A DNA stretch of 64,000 nucleotides from Dyadobacter sp. SG02 (lineage in GTDB: Bacteria > Bacteroidota > Bacteroidia > Cytophagales > Spirosomataceae). The translations under genes were made by a program, and so were the position numbers. A model generated the notes under the pieces. It ran no database searches and was not told where the DNA came from. It worked only from the letters and a program-made list of their open reading frames with translations. Positions 9,059-18,034 of this stretch are shown piece after piece. Every line of letters starts with the position of its first letter. The first letter of the stretch is position 1. The stretch spans positions 305,263 to 369,262 of the forward strand of contig NZ_FNYL01000005.1 in assembly GCF_900109045.1 (NCBI RefSeq). Direction: 5' to 3'.

Positions 9059-9562
9059 ATGGCACAACCCTATGTAGGAGAAATAAGAATGTTTGCGGGG
9101 AACTTTGCGCCCGCAGGTTGGGAGTTCTGCTCGGGACAATTATTACCCATTTCCGAAAATGAAGTGCTTTTTCAATTGATCGGAACCACTTACGGTGGTG
9201 ACGGTGAGTCTACATTTGCGCTTCCTAACTTACAAAGCCGCGTACCGGTTCACCAGGGTGGCAATTATCAGGTGGGGGAAGCTGCGGGAGTAGAAGAAGT
9301 TACTTTGACGACCAACCAAATCCCGAACCACACCCACGGATTTATGGTTTCGACGGACATCGGCAACGTGCCTAACCCGGCCAATGCCGTAGTTGCTACG
9401 TCCACCAAGGCAAAAATATTCTTTTCAGATCCTCCATCGACCTCGATGGCGCCCAATATGGTAACGGTGTTAGGTGGCAGCCAACCACATACTAACATAC
9501 AACCGTTCCTCTGCATAAACTTTATCATATCACTTTTCGGAGTATTCCCATCTCAGACCTAG
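9059..9562 (+). CDS. Phage tail collar domain protein 2 (MdpB-like)
   Basis: A 167-aa paralogue of the preceding gene, 42 bp after it. Same module order: EIRMFAGNFAPAGWEFCSGQ, LPISENEVLFQLIGTTYGGD, STFALPNLQSRVPVHQGGNY, NHTHGF, and IQPFLCINFIISLFGVFPSQ. It differs most in the middle loop after the HTH motif (~100-140), the part that would be exposed in a fibre trimer. This divergence fits three subunits that assemble together or show different binding surfaces (inference). Confidence 0.92.
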   Translation: MAQPYVGEIRMFAGNFAPAGWEFCSGQLLPISENEVLFQLIGTTYGGDGESTFALPNLQSRVPVHQGGNYQVGEAAGVEEVTLTTNQIPNHTHGFMVSTDIGNVPNPANAVVATSTKAKIFFSDPPSTSMAPNMVTVLGGSQPHTNIQPFLCINFIISLFGVFPSQT

Positions 9563-9611
9563 GTCTCGCTCCTGCTGAGTATATGTAAAATTTTAAACCC
9601 AAAGAAAGATC

Positions 9612-10130
9612 ATGGATCCATTTGTTGCTGAGATAAGAATCTTCCCTTTCAATTTTGCCCCGAAGGGCTGGGCCTGGTGCAATGGCCAATTATTGCCTAT
9701 TTCACAAAATACCGCGCTGTTTTCGCTGCTGGGCACTACCTATGGAGGAGACGGAAAATCGACCTTCGCGCTACCAGACCTTCAGGGTTCGGTACCAATG
9801 CACCCGGGCCAGGGCCCGGGACTATCGCTCCGCGACCTCGGAGAGGCCAGCGGCAGCGAAACAGTCACTTTGCTTGAGTCGGAAATACCTTTGCATAACC
9901 ACACAATCCGTGGCGTACAGGATAGTGCCGAAACCTCGACACCGAGTGGTACGGCCCTGGTTTCCATTTCCCAGGAAGGTAGCGTATACCTGCCGGGAAA
10001 CCCCAATGTAAACATGGCGATCACAACGCTCTCTATGACGGGTGGAAATCTGCCTCATAATAACATGCAGCCTTATTTAACCTGCTATTTTAACATTGCA
10101 ATGCAAGGGGTTTTCCCGCCGCGTCATTAA
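9612..10130 (+). CDS. Phage tail collar domain protein 3 (MdpB-like)
   Basis: A 172-aa third paralogue, 49 bp after the second. Motifs: EIRIFPFNFAPKGWAWCNGQ, LPISQNTALFSLLGTTYGGD, STFALPDLQGSVPMHPGQGP, IPLHNHTI, and NMQPYLTCYFNIAMQGVFPP. Its collar part is closest to the commonest family consensus (GWAWCNGQLLPISQN). Like the others it has no signal peptide, so how it would reach the surface is open. Confidence 0.92.
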   Translation: MDPFVAEIRIFPFNFAPKGWAWCNGQLLPISQNTALFSLLGTTYGGDGKSTFALPDLQGSVPMHPGQGPGLSLRDLGEASGSETVTLLESEIPLHNHTIRGVQDSAETSTPSGTALVSISQEGSVYLPGNPNVNMAITTLSMTGGNLPHNNMQPYLTCYFNIAMQGVFPPRH

Positions 10131-10171
10131 TAAAGTACCCTGAATCACTTGTTTACATTTTTTTGATTACC

Positions 10172-10675
10172 ATGAAATTCACGCTTTCCAATACGAACCT
10201 TTCATTGAGACCCATTACATCCCGGGATCTGCCCATGCTTGAAAAGATTTACTCGAGTACGCGCGACAGCGAAATGGAAAGGCTTACGAACTGGACAGAT
10301 TTGATGAAATATGAGTTTCTGTCGAGCCAGTTTAATGCACAGCATGAATACTATCAAAAAAATTATACAGGTGCCGATTTCTGGGTAATAGAATCAAAGA
10401 ACAAAACTATCGGGAGGCTATACCTTCACGAAAACTTCCAGGGCAAGGGTATGCGGATTATTGACATTACCATACTTCCGGAATACCGGAACAATGGTTT
10501 GGGACAGGGTATTTTCAGGGACCTCATGAACAGGGCCGCCGGACTCGCGCGGCCGCTGACCATACATGTGGAAACTTTCAATCCTGCCAAAAATCTGTAT
10601 ACCCGCCTTGGATTCAAGACAATCAGTGAAACCAATGGAGTTTATCATTTAATGGAATGGAAGCATACGACCTAA
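10172..10675 (+). CDS. GNAT family N-acetyltransferase
   Basis: A 167-aa GNAT protein. The ATG at 10172 (MKFTLSNTNLSLRPITSRDL) is preferred over an upstream TTG. The acetyl-CoA binding motif A is ITILPEYRNNGLGQGIFRDL, with the R-x-x-G-x-G type loop, followed by VETFNPAKNLYTRLGFK. The partner substrate is unknown. It lies 41 bp after the third collar gene and overlaps the next gene by 19 bp, so it belongs to the collar operon. It could modify a collar protein or a small molecule (inference only). Confidence 0.88.
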   Translation: MKFTLSNTNLSLRPITSRDLPMLEKIYSSTRDSEMERLTNWTDLMKYEFLSSQFNAQHEYYQKNYTGADFWVIESKNKTIGRLYLHENFQGKGMRIIDITILPEYRNNGLGQGIFRDLMNRAAGLARPLTIHVETFNPAKNLYTRLGFKTISETNGVYHLMEWKHTT

Positions 10676-10965
10676 GCAAAATTACCATCGACGATTTCAG
10701 CAAGTACCTTAATCAGACGCTGGACGTGCGTTTTACAGATGCACAAACAACACCGGCGGTCTTGACCAGAGTTACAGCGCTTAACAGCTACACACCCATT
10801 GAGCGCGGCCCTTTCTCAGTGGAATTACAAACCACCGGGGACCACACGCACCGACCACAGGGCATCTACCAAATCCTACATCCGGACATCAAAGAGCTTG
10901 ATCTTTTCTTGGTACCAATTGGTCCGGATGCTAGCGGCATGAGGTATGAGGCCGTGTTTTCATAA
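10657..10965 (+). CDS. Small conserved protein, DUF6916-like
   Basis: A 102-aa protein whose start overlaps the 3' end of the acetyltransferase by 19 bp. The end LDLFLVPIGPDASGMRYEAV resembles the closing motif of a small domain family found next to tail-collar genes (I believe DUF6916; the name is from memory). The middle, FSVELQTTGDHTHRPQGIYQ, looks like beta-strands. No signal peptide, no membrane helix. Function unknown. Translational coupling and position tie it to the collar trio. Confidence 0.75.
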   Translation: MEAYDLSKITIDDFSKYLNQTLDVRFTDAQTTPAVLTRVTALNSYTPIERGPFSVELQTTGDHTHRPQGIYQILHPDIKELDLFLVPIGPDASGMRYEAVFS

Positions 10966-11041
10966 AAGCATAATACTTTACAAATGAACAACTTATGATA
11001 ATGAAAAAAAGAAAAATACATACATCAATAAAACTAGGATC

Positions 11042-14000
11042 ATGAAAAATCTTTACTTGTATCTCACGGGAATTGCCTTGCTGGCATCGGGGGCCGAAAT
11101 GGTCAGCCGATTTGCCGGGGATACCCTCCAAAATCATGAATGGGTTACCCAAAAGGACAAACAAATCCTTGCCGTAGCGCCTTCTACCGAAAAAATACCT
11201 TATGCCCGCGTACGTAAAACCCAGAAGGGAACGCGGATGATGTTAATACCGAGTATAACCGCCACAAACACCTACGTCATATCCAACGACACCGGCCTGA
11301 GCGGAGGCTCGGCGGGGGATGAGCTTACCTATACCGTGACAATTACGAATGGCGGTACCGATGCAAACGGAGTGTCATTCACGGAAACGCTCGACCCCAA
11401 CACCACGCTCGTACCAGGCTCTGTTACAGCCAGTCCGATCGCCGTAAACGACTCTTATAATACGATTGGAAACGTCGGGCTGGACATTCCTGCCGGAAGC
11501 GGCTTGCTGAGTAACGACATCAGTCCTGCGGGTACCGCCCTCACCATTACAGGATCCACCACGATCACAACCGCCCAAGGGGGAACCGTGACGGTTAACG
11601 CCTCGAACGGCGCGTTCGTCTACGATGCTCCTGCCGGTTATACCGGAAACGACACATTCAACTACACGATTACCAACAACTCCGGTGCGACATCCACTGC
11701 CACCGCTACCATTGTTGCCACCGGAGCCATATGGTTTATAAACGACAATGCGCCTGGCGGCGGTACCGGAACGCTTTCCAAGCCATTCAACACGATTTCA
11801 CAATTTCAGCTGATCAACGACAACGGAAACCTGCACGCAAAAACGGGGCATACGATCTTCCTTTATTCAGGAGCTTACAGCGGCAGCTTCACACTGCTTA
11901 GCAACCAAAAACTGATCGGAGAAGGATCTGGTAGCGACCTGCTTACGATCGGTCCGTTTGCTCAACCAAGCGGTACGAACCTACTACCAGTCCTCGGCGG
12001 AACAAGACCTGACATTACTTCTTCCGCGAATGCCATAACAGTAAACACCGGCAATACCATTCGAGGGCTTAACGTCGGCAACACTACCAACTCAAAAATC
12101 AACGGCTCGTTTACCAACAGTAGTCTGTTCATCCGCGAGGCCGCTCTGACGGGTAGCGGAAGGGCTCTTTCCATATCAGGTGCTACATTGGATGCGGAAT
12201 TCTCCGAGGTATCGTCAACATCCACGTCGGGAGGTGCTGCCGTAACGGTTGCATTAACGACCGGCGGAACGCTCAAAATCGCTACGGGTAGTATTAACGC
12301 TACCAACAACGGAGCCATCGCGATCTCCGGCACCTCGCTTGCATTGACCGCCTCATTTGTATCGGTATCAAGTTCAGGGACAGCGAAAGGGATCGCCATT
12401 TCGGGTACTACCGGAACTTTCCAAATCACCGGAACAGGTACCACCGGCGGATCGGGCGGTACAATCCAGAACATCTCTGCACGCGGTATCGAACTGTCGG
12501 GAGTAGCGGGTGTTACCATTAAAAACATGAACCTGAACAATGCGAACACCGCAGAAGGAACACTTCCCGCGTCGCAAGTGAATACAGGCGCCAACGCCGC
12601 TATTTACGCGCTTAATGTCAATGGCCTTACTCTGGACAGGGTTGTCATCAGCGGCACGATTGTACAGGAAGGAATCAACATGAACGGCGTGAAGGACTTC
12701 ACGTTTACAAATGGATCGGTTGCCAGCTCAGGCAGTGTGGGTGATCCTGTCCAGGCCAGCCAGGAAGGATGTATTTACGCCATCAACACGTCTGGGACCT
12801 GCAAAATCAGCTCTGTTACATTTACTTACGGAGCCGGCAGGGCGGTGTATTTCGATAACACAAACACCAACCTGGACCAACTTTCGGTTATTAGTTCCAG
12901 CTTTTCCGCCTCTAATGCCGGTTTGCAAATGTATGCCCGCGGAACTTCGAAAATGAAACTCCGTGTCACCAATTCTACATTCACCAACTGCGGAACTTCC
13001 GGTGTGGAAGCTTACTCCACCGACACCGGAGAGCTCCAAGCCGACGTTTTGACCAATAATATTACACAAAGCTCGGTTGGAACCGCGGTTGACATTGGCG
13101 CTGCCGGTAACTCAACCGCTAAATTCAATGTAAACGGCAACACCGCTTCTACACGCAACGGTCCGGGGCTTAACTTTTATGGAACAGGCAACGGGTATCT
13201 CGAGGGCAATGTCAACGGCAACAACTTAACCAAGGTTGCGCAGGCGGGATCAGGGATACGCGTAAGTACCAACGACGCGGGCAGCCATGCAACTGTTAAC
13301 ATCGAGAATAATGTGCTGAACCCATGGTCTGACGGAGCCGGTATCGTTGTCGAATCCGTTTCCTCAACCGGTGCGCTCACCAACGCGATCATCAACAACA
13401 ATACCTTGCCTATGACCGGCGCAGCGACTGCTTTGTACGGTATCGACGTGGTGGCGACGAGCGCTATTCCGAATACGGCGAAAATCTGTGCAAAAGTTAC
13501 GAATAACAAAGTGACGCCCAACACAACCCCAAGCTTCAACGGCTACTCCGCGCGGTTTAGGGCGGGCGTAAACACTACTCCTCCGACCGTCGCACAGATT
13601 TTAATGCAGGGAACCGGGTCAACCACCGAACAGGTCTGGATTGCAGGAGGTAACACGCCTACTACCCCCAGTGCTCCCGCTCCTGCGGTTACAAATCAGA
13701 GTGGCGCCGGTACATTTACGTTTGGCCCAGGTGTAACCTGCGCGTCCGCGAGCGTGCCGTTACTGCCTACCCTGCGCATGAGCGCCGAAGAGCCGGAAGT
13801 AGCAAGAATCGCTGCCGAACAGGATTCGACGGAGGGGGCAACAGAAGAGCAGACGGCACAGGCAGCAACAATCGTTGAAGAAGCTGTTGAACCTGCTAAA
13901 CAGGAAGCTCCGGCGGTAACTGCAAGCCCTGCACGTACAGAAGCAACCCAGGCAGGCGAAACGATCAACGTCAATGGCACCGGCAGCGGTTTCAATATTC

Positions 14001-16048
14001 CTGCGGGTAAAAACGTGGTCATCAAGTTCAAAGCGACCATTAATAACAATATCCCGACATCAGTTTGTCAGGTATCGACACAAGGAACCGTAACCGGTAC
14101 CAATTTCTCCCCTGTGCTGACCGACGATCCGAACACCGCAGGCAGCAGCAACCCGACCGTTACGCCGGTTACGTCGGTTCCGGTAATCACTTTCTGCCCG
14201 GGCAACCAGACTGTCTCGCCCGACGCGGGAACCTGTACGTCGACACAAACTTTCACGGCGACAGCGGACGGATGCCCTGCCCCTACCATTACTTACAGCG
14301 TGGGCGGCAATCCGATCACATTCCCGTATGCATTCCCTGCCGGAAACACCACCGTGCTCGTGACGGCTTCGAACGGCATCGGAACTGCTCCTACCTGCTC
14401 GTTCACCGTGACGGTAACCCCTACCCCGGCACCTCCGATCACCGACCAGCCTGATGCTGCAACTATCTGCGCAGGTTCCGGAACGTCGTTCACGGTGGCG
14501 ACTTCGCAAACGGGCGTAACTTACCAATGGCAGAAAAAACCATTCGGCGGCTCATTCTCGAATATTACGACAGGTACCAACCCGACTGCGGACGACGCAA
14601 CGCTGACGCTGAGCAATGTACCGGCTTCCGATAACCTTTCGGAATACCGCTGTATCATTACAAACCCTTGTAACAACACTACTTCCGACGCGGCAGTGCT
14701 GACTGTGAACCAGATCACCGGTTCGAGCGTCGCCGGGACTACTACCGTGAACCAGGGGGCATCTGCGCCAAACGTTACGTTCGGTGCTACCGGCGGTACA
14801 TTGCCGTACACGTTCACTTACAAGATCAACAATGGATCGAACCAGACCGTGAGCACAACGGGTGTCAACACGACCGCTAACGTAAGCCAGCCTACCACTA
14901 CCGTAGGCGTGTTCACGTACGAGCTCGTGAGTGTGACGGACGCGCAGAACTGTACGCTGACGCCGCCTTCGGCCCAGACAGCCACTGTAACCGTAGCGAA
15001 TAACCTCACCGCGACGATTTCGGGCAGCACCACTGCTTGCGAAAACGAGACTGAACCTGTGATTACGTTTACAGCAGTGAATGGTATCGCGCCGTTTACA
15101 TTTACCTACAAAATCAATGGTGGAACCGATCAGCAGGTAACGACTACCGGCGCCAACACGACGGCGACGGTGAATGTACCAACCTCTGCGACGGGTACAT
15201 TCGTTTACTCGCTCACCAACGTAAGCGGTGCCGGAGGTGCTACAACGCCGATAGCCGGGCAGACTGCGACGGTGAATGTCAACGTCAAACCGACCATCGC
15301 CCTGACCGGCGCAGAATACCAATGCGACTTCGTGGCGGACCCGCAAACGTACACGGTATTCTTCACGGCTACCCCGGGCGCGGTCATCACCACCGATAAG
15401 GGAACGGTTAACGGAAGCACGGTAACAGGCATCCCAAGTAAAGAGACGGCGCTTATCGTAGCCACGCTGAATGGTTGTTCCGACACGCTTACAGCTTTCA
15501 AAGACTGCTCGATGCCGGTAACCCTGATCGATTTCAGCGGTGCAAAAGTTGAAAATACGATTGCATTGAAATGGAATACTGCGGAAGAAACCAACAGCGA
15601 CCATTTCGATGTACAGCGCAGCGCCGATGGCAAAAGCTGGGCAACGATCGGGGCTCAGAAATCGCGGGGCGAAAGTTTCGCCGAGGTGAATTACGGTTTT
15701 GTTGACAAAAAACCTGCTTCCGGCGATAACTACTACCGCCTGAAAATGGTAGATGCCGATCAGACTTTCGCTTACAGCAAGATTATCAAAGTCGGTTTCG
15801 ACAATGCAGCATTGCTATCCGAGTTCTATCCAAACCCGGTTTCCGACATCCTCAACCTGAAAAGTACGGATTGGAGCCAGGTGAAATCGGTGGAACTGCA
15901 TAGCCTGACCGGACTTTCCGTTTACAGATCGGGTAAGGCCATTGCGAAAACCATCGATGTGAAGAACCTGCCGGTAGGCATGTATATTCTGACGATCACG
16001 CATAAGAACGGTGAAGTTGTTAACCGGAAAGTGCTGATCAACCGATAA
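11042..16048 (+). CDS. Giant T9SS-secreted beta-helix / Ig-like surface protein
   Basis: A 1668-aa modular surface protein. Order: N-terminal signal-like segment (1-~25); DUF11-like domain (~75-150, GDELTYTVTITNGGTDANGV); cadherin/Ig-like domain (~137-227, GYTGNDTFNYTITN); a long right-handed parallel beta-helix rich in T, S, N and G (~230-900); an Ala/Glu-rich linker (~907-974); a second DUF11-like part (~985-1045); a HYR-like domain (~1050-1130, FCPGNQTVSPDAGTCTSTQT); an Ig-like domain (~1135-1225); two tandem repeats (~1226-1415, each with PFTFTYKINGGT-like strands); and a T9SS type A sorting tail (FYPNPVSDILNL... VNRKVLINR). It is exported by T9SS and probably anchored at the surface. It lies 76 bp after the collar operon and ends at a strong terminator, so it may be the surface partner of the collar proteins. 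Confidence 0.9.
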   Translation: MKNLYLYLTGIALLASGAEMVSRFAGDTLQNHEWVTQKDKQILAVAPSTEKIPYARVRKTQKGTRMMLIPSITATNTYVISNDTGLSGGSAGDELTYTVTITNGGTDANGVSFTETLDPNTTLVPGSVTASPIAVNDSYNTIGNVGLDIPAGSGLLSNDISPAGTALTITGSTTITTAQGGTVTVNASNGAFVYDAPAGYTGNDTFNYTITNNSGATSTATATIVATGAIWFINDNAPGGGTGTLSKPFNTISQFQLINDNGNLHAKTGHTIFLYSGAYSGSFTLLSNQKLIGEGSGSDLLTIGPFAQPSGTNLLPVLGGTRPDITSSANAITVNTGNTIRGLNVGNTTNSKINGSFTNSSLFIREAALTGSGRALSISGATLDAEFSEVSSTSTSGGAAVTVALTTGGTLKIATGSINATNNGAIAISGTSLALTASFVSVSSSGTAKGIAISGTTGTFQITGTGTTGGSGGTIQNISARGIELSGVAGVTIKNMNLNNANTAEGTLPASQVNTGANAAIYALNVNGLTLDRVVISGTIVQEGINMNGVKDFTFTNGSVASSGSVGDPVQASQEGCIYAINTSGTCKISSVTFTYGAGRAVYFDNTNTNLDQLSVISSSFSASNAGLQMYARGTSKMKLRVTNSTFTNCGTSGVEAYSTDTGELQADVLTNNITQSSVGTAVDIGAAGNSTAKFNVNGNTASTRNGPGLNFYGTGNGYLEGNVNGNNLTKVAQAGSGIRVSTNDAGSHATVNIENNVLNPWSDGAGIVVESVSSTGALTNAIINNNTLPMTGAATALYGIDVVATSAIPNTAKICAKVTNNKVTPNTTPSFNGYSARFRAGVNTTPPTVAQILMQGTGSTTEQVWIAGGNTPTTPSAPAPAVTNQSGAGTFTFGPGVTCASASVPLLPTLRMSAEEPEVARIAAEQDSTEGATEEQTAQAATIVEEAVEPAKQEAPAVTASPARTEATQAGETINVNGTGSGFNIPAGKNVVIKFKATINNNIPTSVCQVSTQGTVTGTNFSPVLTDDPNTAGSSNPTVTPVTSVPVITFCPGNQTVSPDAGTCTSTQTFTATADGCPAPTITYSVGGNPITFPYAFPAGNTTVLVTASNGIGTAPTCSFTVTVTPTPAPPITDQPDAATICAGSGTSFTVATSQTGVTYQWQKKPFGGSFSNITTGTNPTADDATLTLSNVPASDNLSEYRCIITNPCNNTTSDAAVLTVNQITGSSVAGTTTVNQGASAPNVTFGATGGTLPYTFTYKINNGSNQTVSTTGVNTTANVSQPTTTVGVFTYELVSVTDAQNCTLTPPSAQTATVTVANNLTATISGSTTACENETEPVITFTAVNGIAPFTFTYKINGGTDQQVTTTGANTTATVNVPTSATGTFVYSLTNVSGAGGATTPIAGQTATVNVNVKPTIALTGAEYQCDFVADPQTYTVFFTATPGAVITTDKGTVNGSTVTGIPSKETALIVATLNGCSDTLTAFKDCSMPVTLIDFSGAKVENTIALKWNTAEETNSDHFDVQRSADGKSWATIGAQKSRGESFAEVNYGFVDKKPASGDNYYRLKMVDADQTFAYSKIIKVGFDNAALLSEFYPNPVSDILNLKSTDWSQVKSVELHSLTGLSVYRSGKAIAKTIDVKNLPVGMYILTITHKNGEVVNRKVLINR

Positions 16049-16093
16049 TTACGACACCAATGCGTTATTAAAGTGTTGTTTAGGTTTAACTGT

Positions 16094-16129
16094 ATCAGGC
16101 GGGGAGTTTCTCTCCGCCTGATTTTTTTA
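16094..16129 (+). terminator. Rho-independent terminator
   Basis: A near-perfect 13-bp stem (ATCAGGCGG...CCGCCTGAT core) followed by TTTTTTTAT. It closes the collar/giant surface protein operon. Confidence 0.9.
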
Positions 16130-16192
16130 TATAACCGCCTGTTTCTTTTGATTCGCAGGTGATTCGTATAAATTTGAGTTTTACACTTCCAG

Positions 16193-17215
16193 ATGACATC
16201 CTTGAAAATGCAGCAGAAACGGGAGATTGCGATCCATATCGGTATATGGGTGATTATCCTTCTCCTGCCCTACTTTGTCTCGTCCGCCGGCGAAGGATAC
16301 CGGATCGGTGGTTTACCGGCCGCTTACTTTATGCTTGCAGGGATAGTCCATGCGGGGATCTTCTATTTCAATGCATTTTATCTCTATCCCAAACTTGCCC
16401 ATGGCTGGCGCTGGTGGCTGTATATCCCCTGCTCTATGGCGTTGGTAGTGGCTTCATTTCCCCTCAAATACCAGCTCGTCGCCCAATGGTTTCCGGAGGT
16501 CGTGCTCAGAAACTCGGCCGGGTTGATATTCGGCCCGTCCATATTGGTATTCGCCGCGAGCCTGGTTTACCGGCGGGTCAGTGACGGAATCCGGAAGGAA
16601 AGGGCGCGGAAAGAATATGAGGTGCAGCAGGTAGCCGCCGAGCTGAAATTCCTGCGGTCGCAGATAAACCCGCATTTCCTCTTCAATGTACTTACAAGCA
16701 TGGTGGCACTGGCCCGCCAAAAGTCCGACCTGCTGGAAGATGCGTTACTCCGGCTATCGGACCTTATGCGTTACATGACGTACGAATCGCAAGCCACCCG
16801 GGTAACCTTGAAGCAGGAAGCGGAGTATCTCAAAAATTACATCGAATTGCAAAAACTGCGCTTTTCAGACTCGGTTCGCATTGACGTTCAAATCCGGTTA
16901 GATGATGAAACCGCCGGCCTGCTCATCGAACCGATGCTGCTGATACCTTTCGTCGAGAATGCATTTAAATATGGTGCGACAGGGCTTGAAGACCCCTTTG
17001 TGAATGTCCGCCTTGAAGCGGCCGGCGGCAAACTCACATTATCCGTTGAAAACACTTACGATCCGGACCCGTTTAATGACAAGGACGGCAATTCGGGCAT
17101 CGGACTCGACAATGTGAGGACACGCCTCAGACTGATCTATCCCGGAAATCACAGCCTTGTTGTCGGCGATGAAGGCACCGTATTCCGGGTCATATTCAAG
17201 CTTAATTTAATATGA
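16193..17215 (+). CDS. LytS-type sensor histidine kinase (His_kinase family)
   Basis: A 340-aa protein with about four membrane helices in the first ~130 residues (IGIWVIILLLPYFV, FMLAGIVHAGIFYF, WWLYIPCSMALVVAS, LIFGPSILVFAASLV), a short coiled linker and a His_kinase domain. The phospho-acceptor is in FLRSQINPHFLFN (H161). The ATP site shows VENAFKYG and GIGLDNVRTRL. It has no extracellular sensor domain, so the cue is probably sensed within or through the membrane part. Its last 4 bases overlap the start of the LytTR regulator (ATGA), giving a coupled two-component pair. Confidence 0.93.
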   Translation: MTSLKMQQKREIAIHIGIWVIILLLPYFVSSAGEGYRIGGLPAAYFMLAGIVHAGIFYFNAFYLYPKLAHGWRWWLYIPCSMALVVASFPLKYQLVAQWFPEVVLRNSAGLIFGPSILVFAASLVYRRVSDGIRKERARKEYEVQQVAAELKFLRSQINPHFLFNVLTSMVALARQKSDLLEDALLRLSDLMRYMTYESQATRVTLKQEAEYLKNYIELQKLRFSDSVRIDVQIRLDDETAGLLIEPMLLIPFVENAFKYGATGLEDPFVNVRLEAAGGKLTLSVENTYDPDPFNDKDGNSGIGLDNVRTRLRLIYPGNHSLVVGDEGTVFRVIFKLNLI

Positions 17216-17928
17216 TGCGATGCCTGGCCGTTGATGACGAAAAACTGGTGCTCGACCTCCTCGTCGATAATATCCGGCAAGTGCCCTATCTGACACTCGT
17301 GAAAACGGCGCGGAATGCGATGGAAGCCATTGAAATACTGCAAAACGAGCCTGTCGACCTCCTTTTTCTGGATATTCAAATGCCGCGTCTCAGTGGTTTG
17401 CAATTCCTGAAAACCCTCCCCGACCCGCCGCTGGTGATCCTCATTACCGCATATGATAAATATGCATTGGAAGGTTTTGAGCTGAACGTGGTCGATTACC
17501 TGCTCAAACCGGTGAGTATGGAGCGTTTTCTGAAAGCCTGCAACCGTGCCTATGACTTGTTTCAACTCAAACAAAAAACGCCCGAACTCATTGCTCCGGC
17601 GGCAATACCCGATTTCTTCGTGAACGTCGAATATTCGTTGGTGAAAATAGTAGCGGCAGATGTGGCCTGGATCGAGGGATTGAAAGATTATGTCAAAATC
17701 CATCTTTCGTCGGCTGCAAAGCCCATTATCACCCGCATGACTTTCAAAGCATTGGAAGAAAAATTACCGGAACCGGCATTCGTCCGTACCCATAAATCCT
17801 ATCTGGTAGCTGCGCAAAAAATTACTGCCGTCAAGCGTGATTTTGTCCTGATCGGCGACGTCGAAATTCCCGTCAGCGAGCATTACAAGGACCATCTCCG
17901 CAAAATCCTGCACATTTCGCCCGAATAG
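17212..17928 (+). CDS. LytTR family response regulator
   Basis: A 238-aa regulator: CheY-like receiver (1-~120) with acidic pocket D8-D9, phospho-acceptor D54 (LLFLDIQMPRLSGL) and the conserved Lys in NVVDYLLKPVSMERF, then a LytTR DNA-binding domain (~140-238, VAWIEGLKDYVKIHL ... FVRTHKSYLVA). A second ATG directly after the first (MMRC) could also start it. It overlaps the kinase gene by 4 bp. A direct repeat with a 21-bp period lies directly after the stop, before the TonB receptor gene, and is a possible target. Confidence 0.94.
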   Translation: MMRCLAVDDEKLVLDLLVDNIRQVPYLTLVKTARNAMEAIEILQNEPVDLLFLDIQMPRLSGLQFLKTLPDPPLVILITAYDKYALEGFELNVVDYLLKPVSMERFLKACNRAYDLFQLKQKTPELIAPAAIPDFFVNVEYSLVKIVAADVAWIEGLKDYVKIHLSSAAKPIITRMTFKALEEKLPEPAFVRTHKSYLVAAQKITAVKRDFVLIGDVEIPVSEHYKDHLRKILHISPE

Positions 17929-17959
17929 TCGTCGCAGGATTTTACCGTTTCGTCGCAGG
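17929..17959 (+). promoter_or_regulatory. Direct repeat with 21-bp period, candidate LytTR binding site
   Basis: The 10-mer tcgtcgcagg occurs at 17929-17938 and again at 17950-17959. LytTR proteins such as AgrA bind short direct repeats spaced two helical turns apart, and 21 bp fits. The repeat does not itself match the classical 9-mer well (the nearby accgtttcg matches 8 of 9 positions), so this is a candidate only. Confidence 0.4.
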
Positions 17960-18006
17960 CGTTAGCCGCCTTGTCTACTCTTCCTGAAACGTATTGGAGC
18001 ATGTCA

Positions 18007-18014
18007 TAGCTTTG
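18007..18014 (+). promoter_or_regulatory. Candidate Bacteroidota -7 box (TAGCTTTG)
   Basis: A perfect TAnnTTTG match 20 bp upstream of the TonB receptor start codon. No good TTG box lies at the usual 19-21 bp upstream, which fits a promoter that needs an activator such as the LytTR regulator bound at the upstream repeat (inference). Confidence 0.4.
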
Positions 18015-18034
18015 GTCAAAAAACAAACAAAGCC

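Noticed and set aside
8498..10130. Prophage
   Set aside because: Tail-collar genes alone do not make a prophage. There is no capsid, terminase, portal, tail tube, baseplate, lysis gene, integrase or att site in the region.
11700..13560. CRISPR-like or tandem DNA repeats in the giant gene
   Set aside because: The repetitiveness is at protein level (Thr/Ser/Asn/Gly beta-helix rungs). No exact DNA repeat with regular spacers is present.
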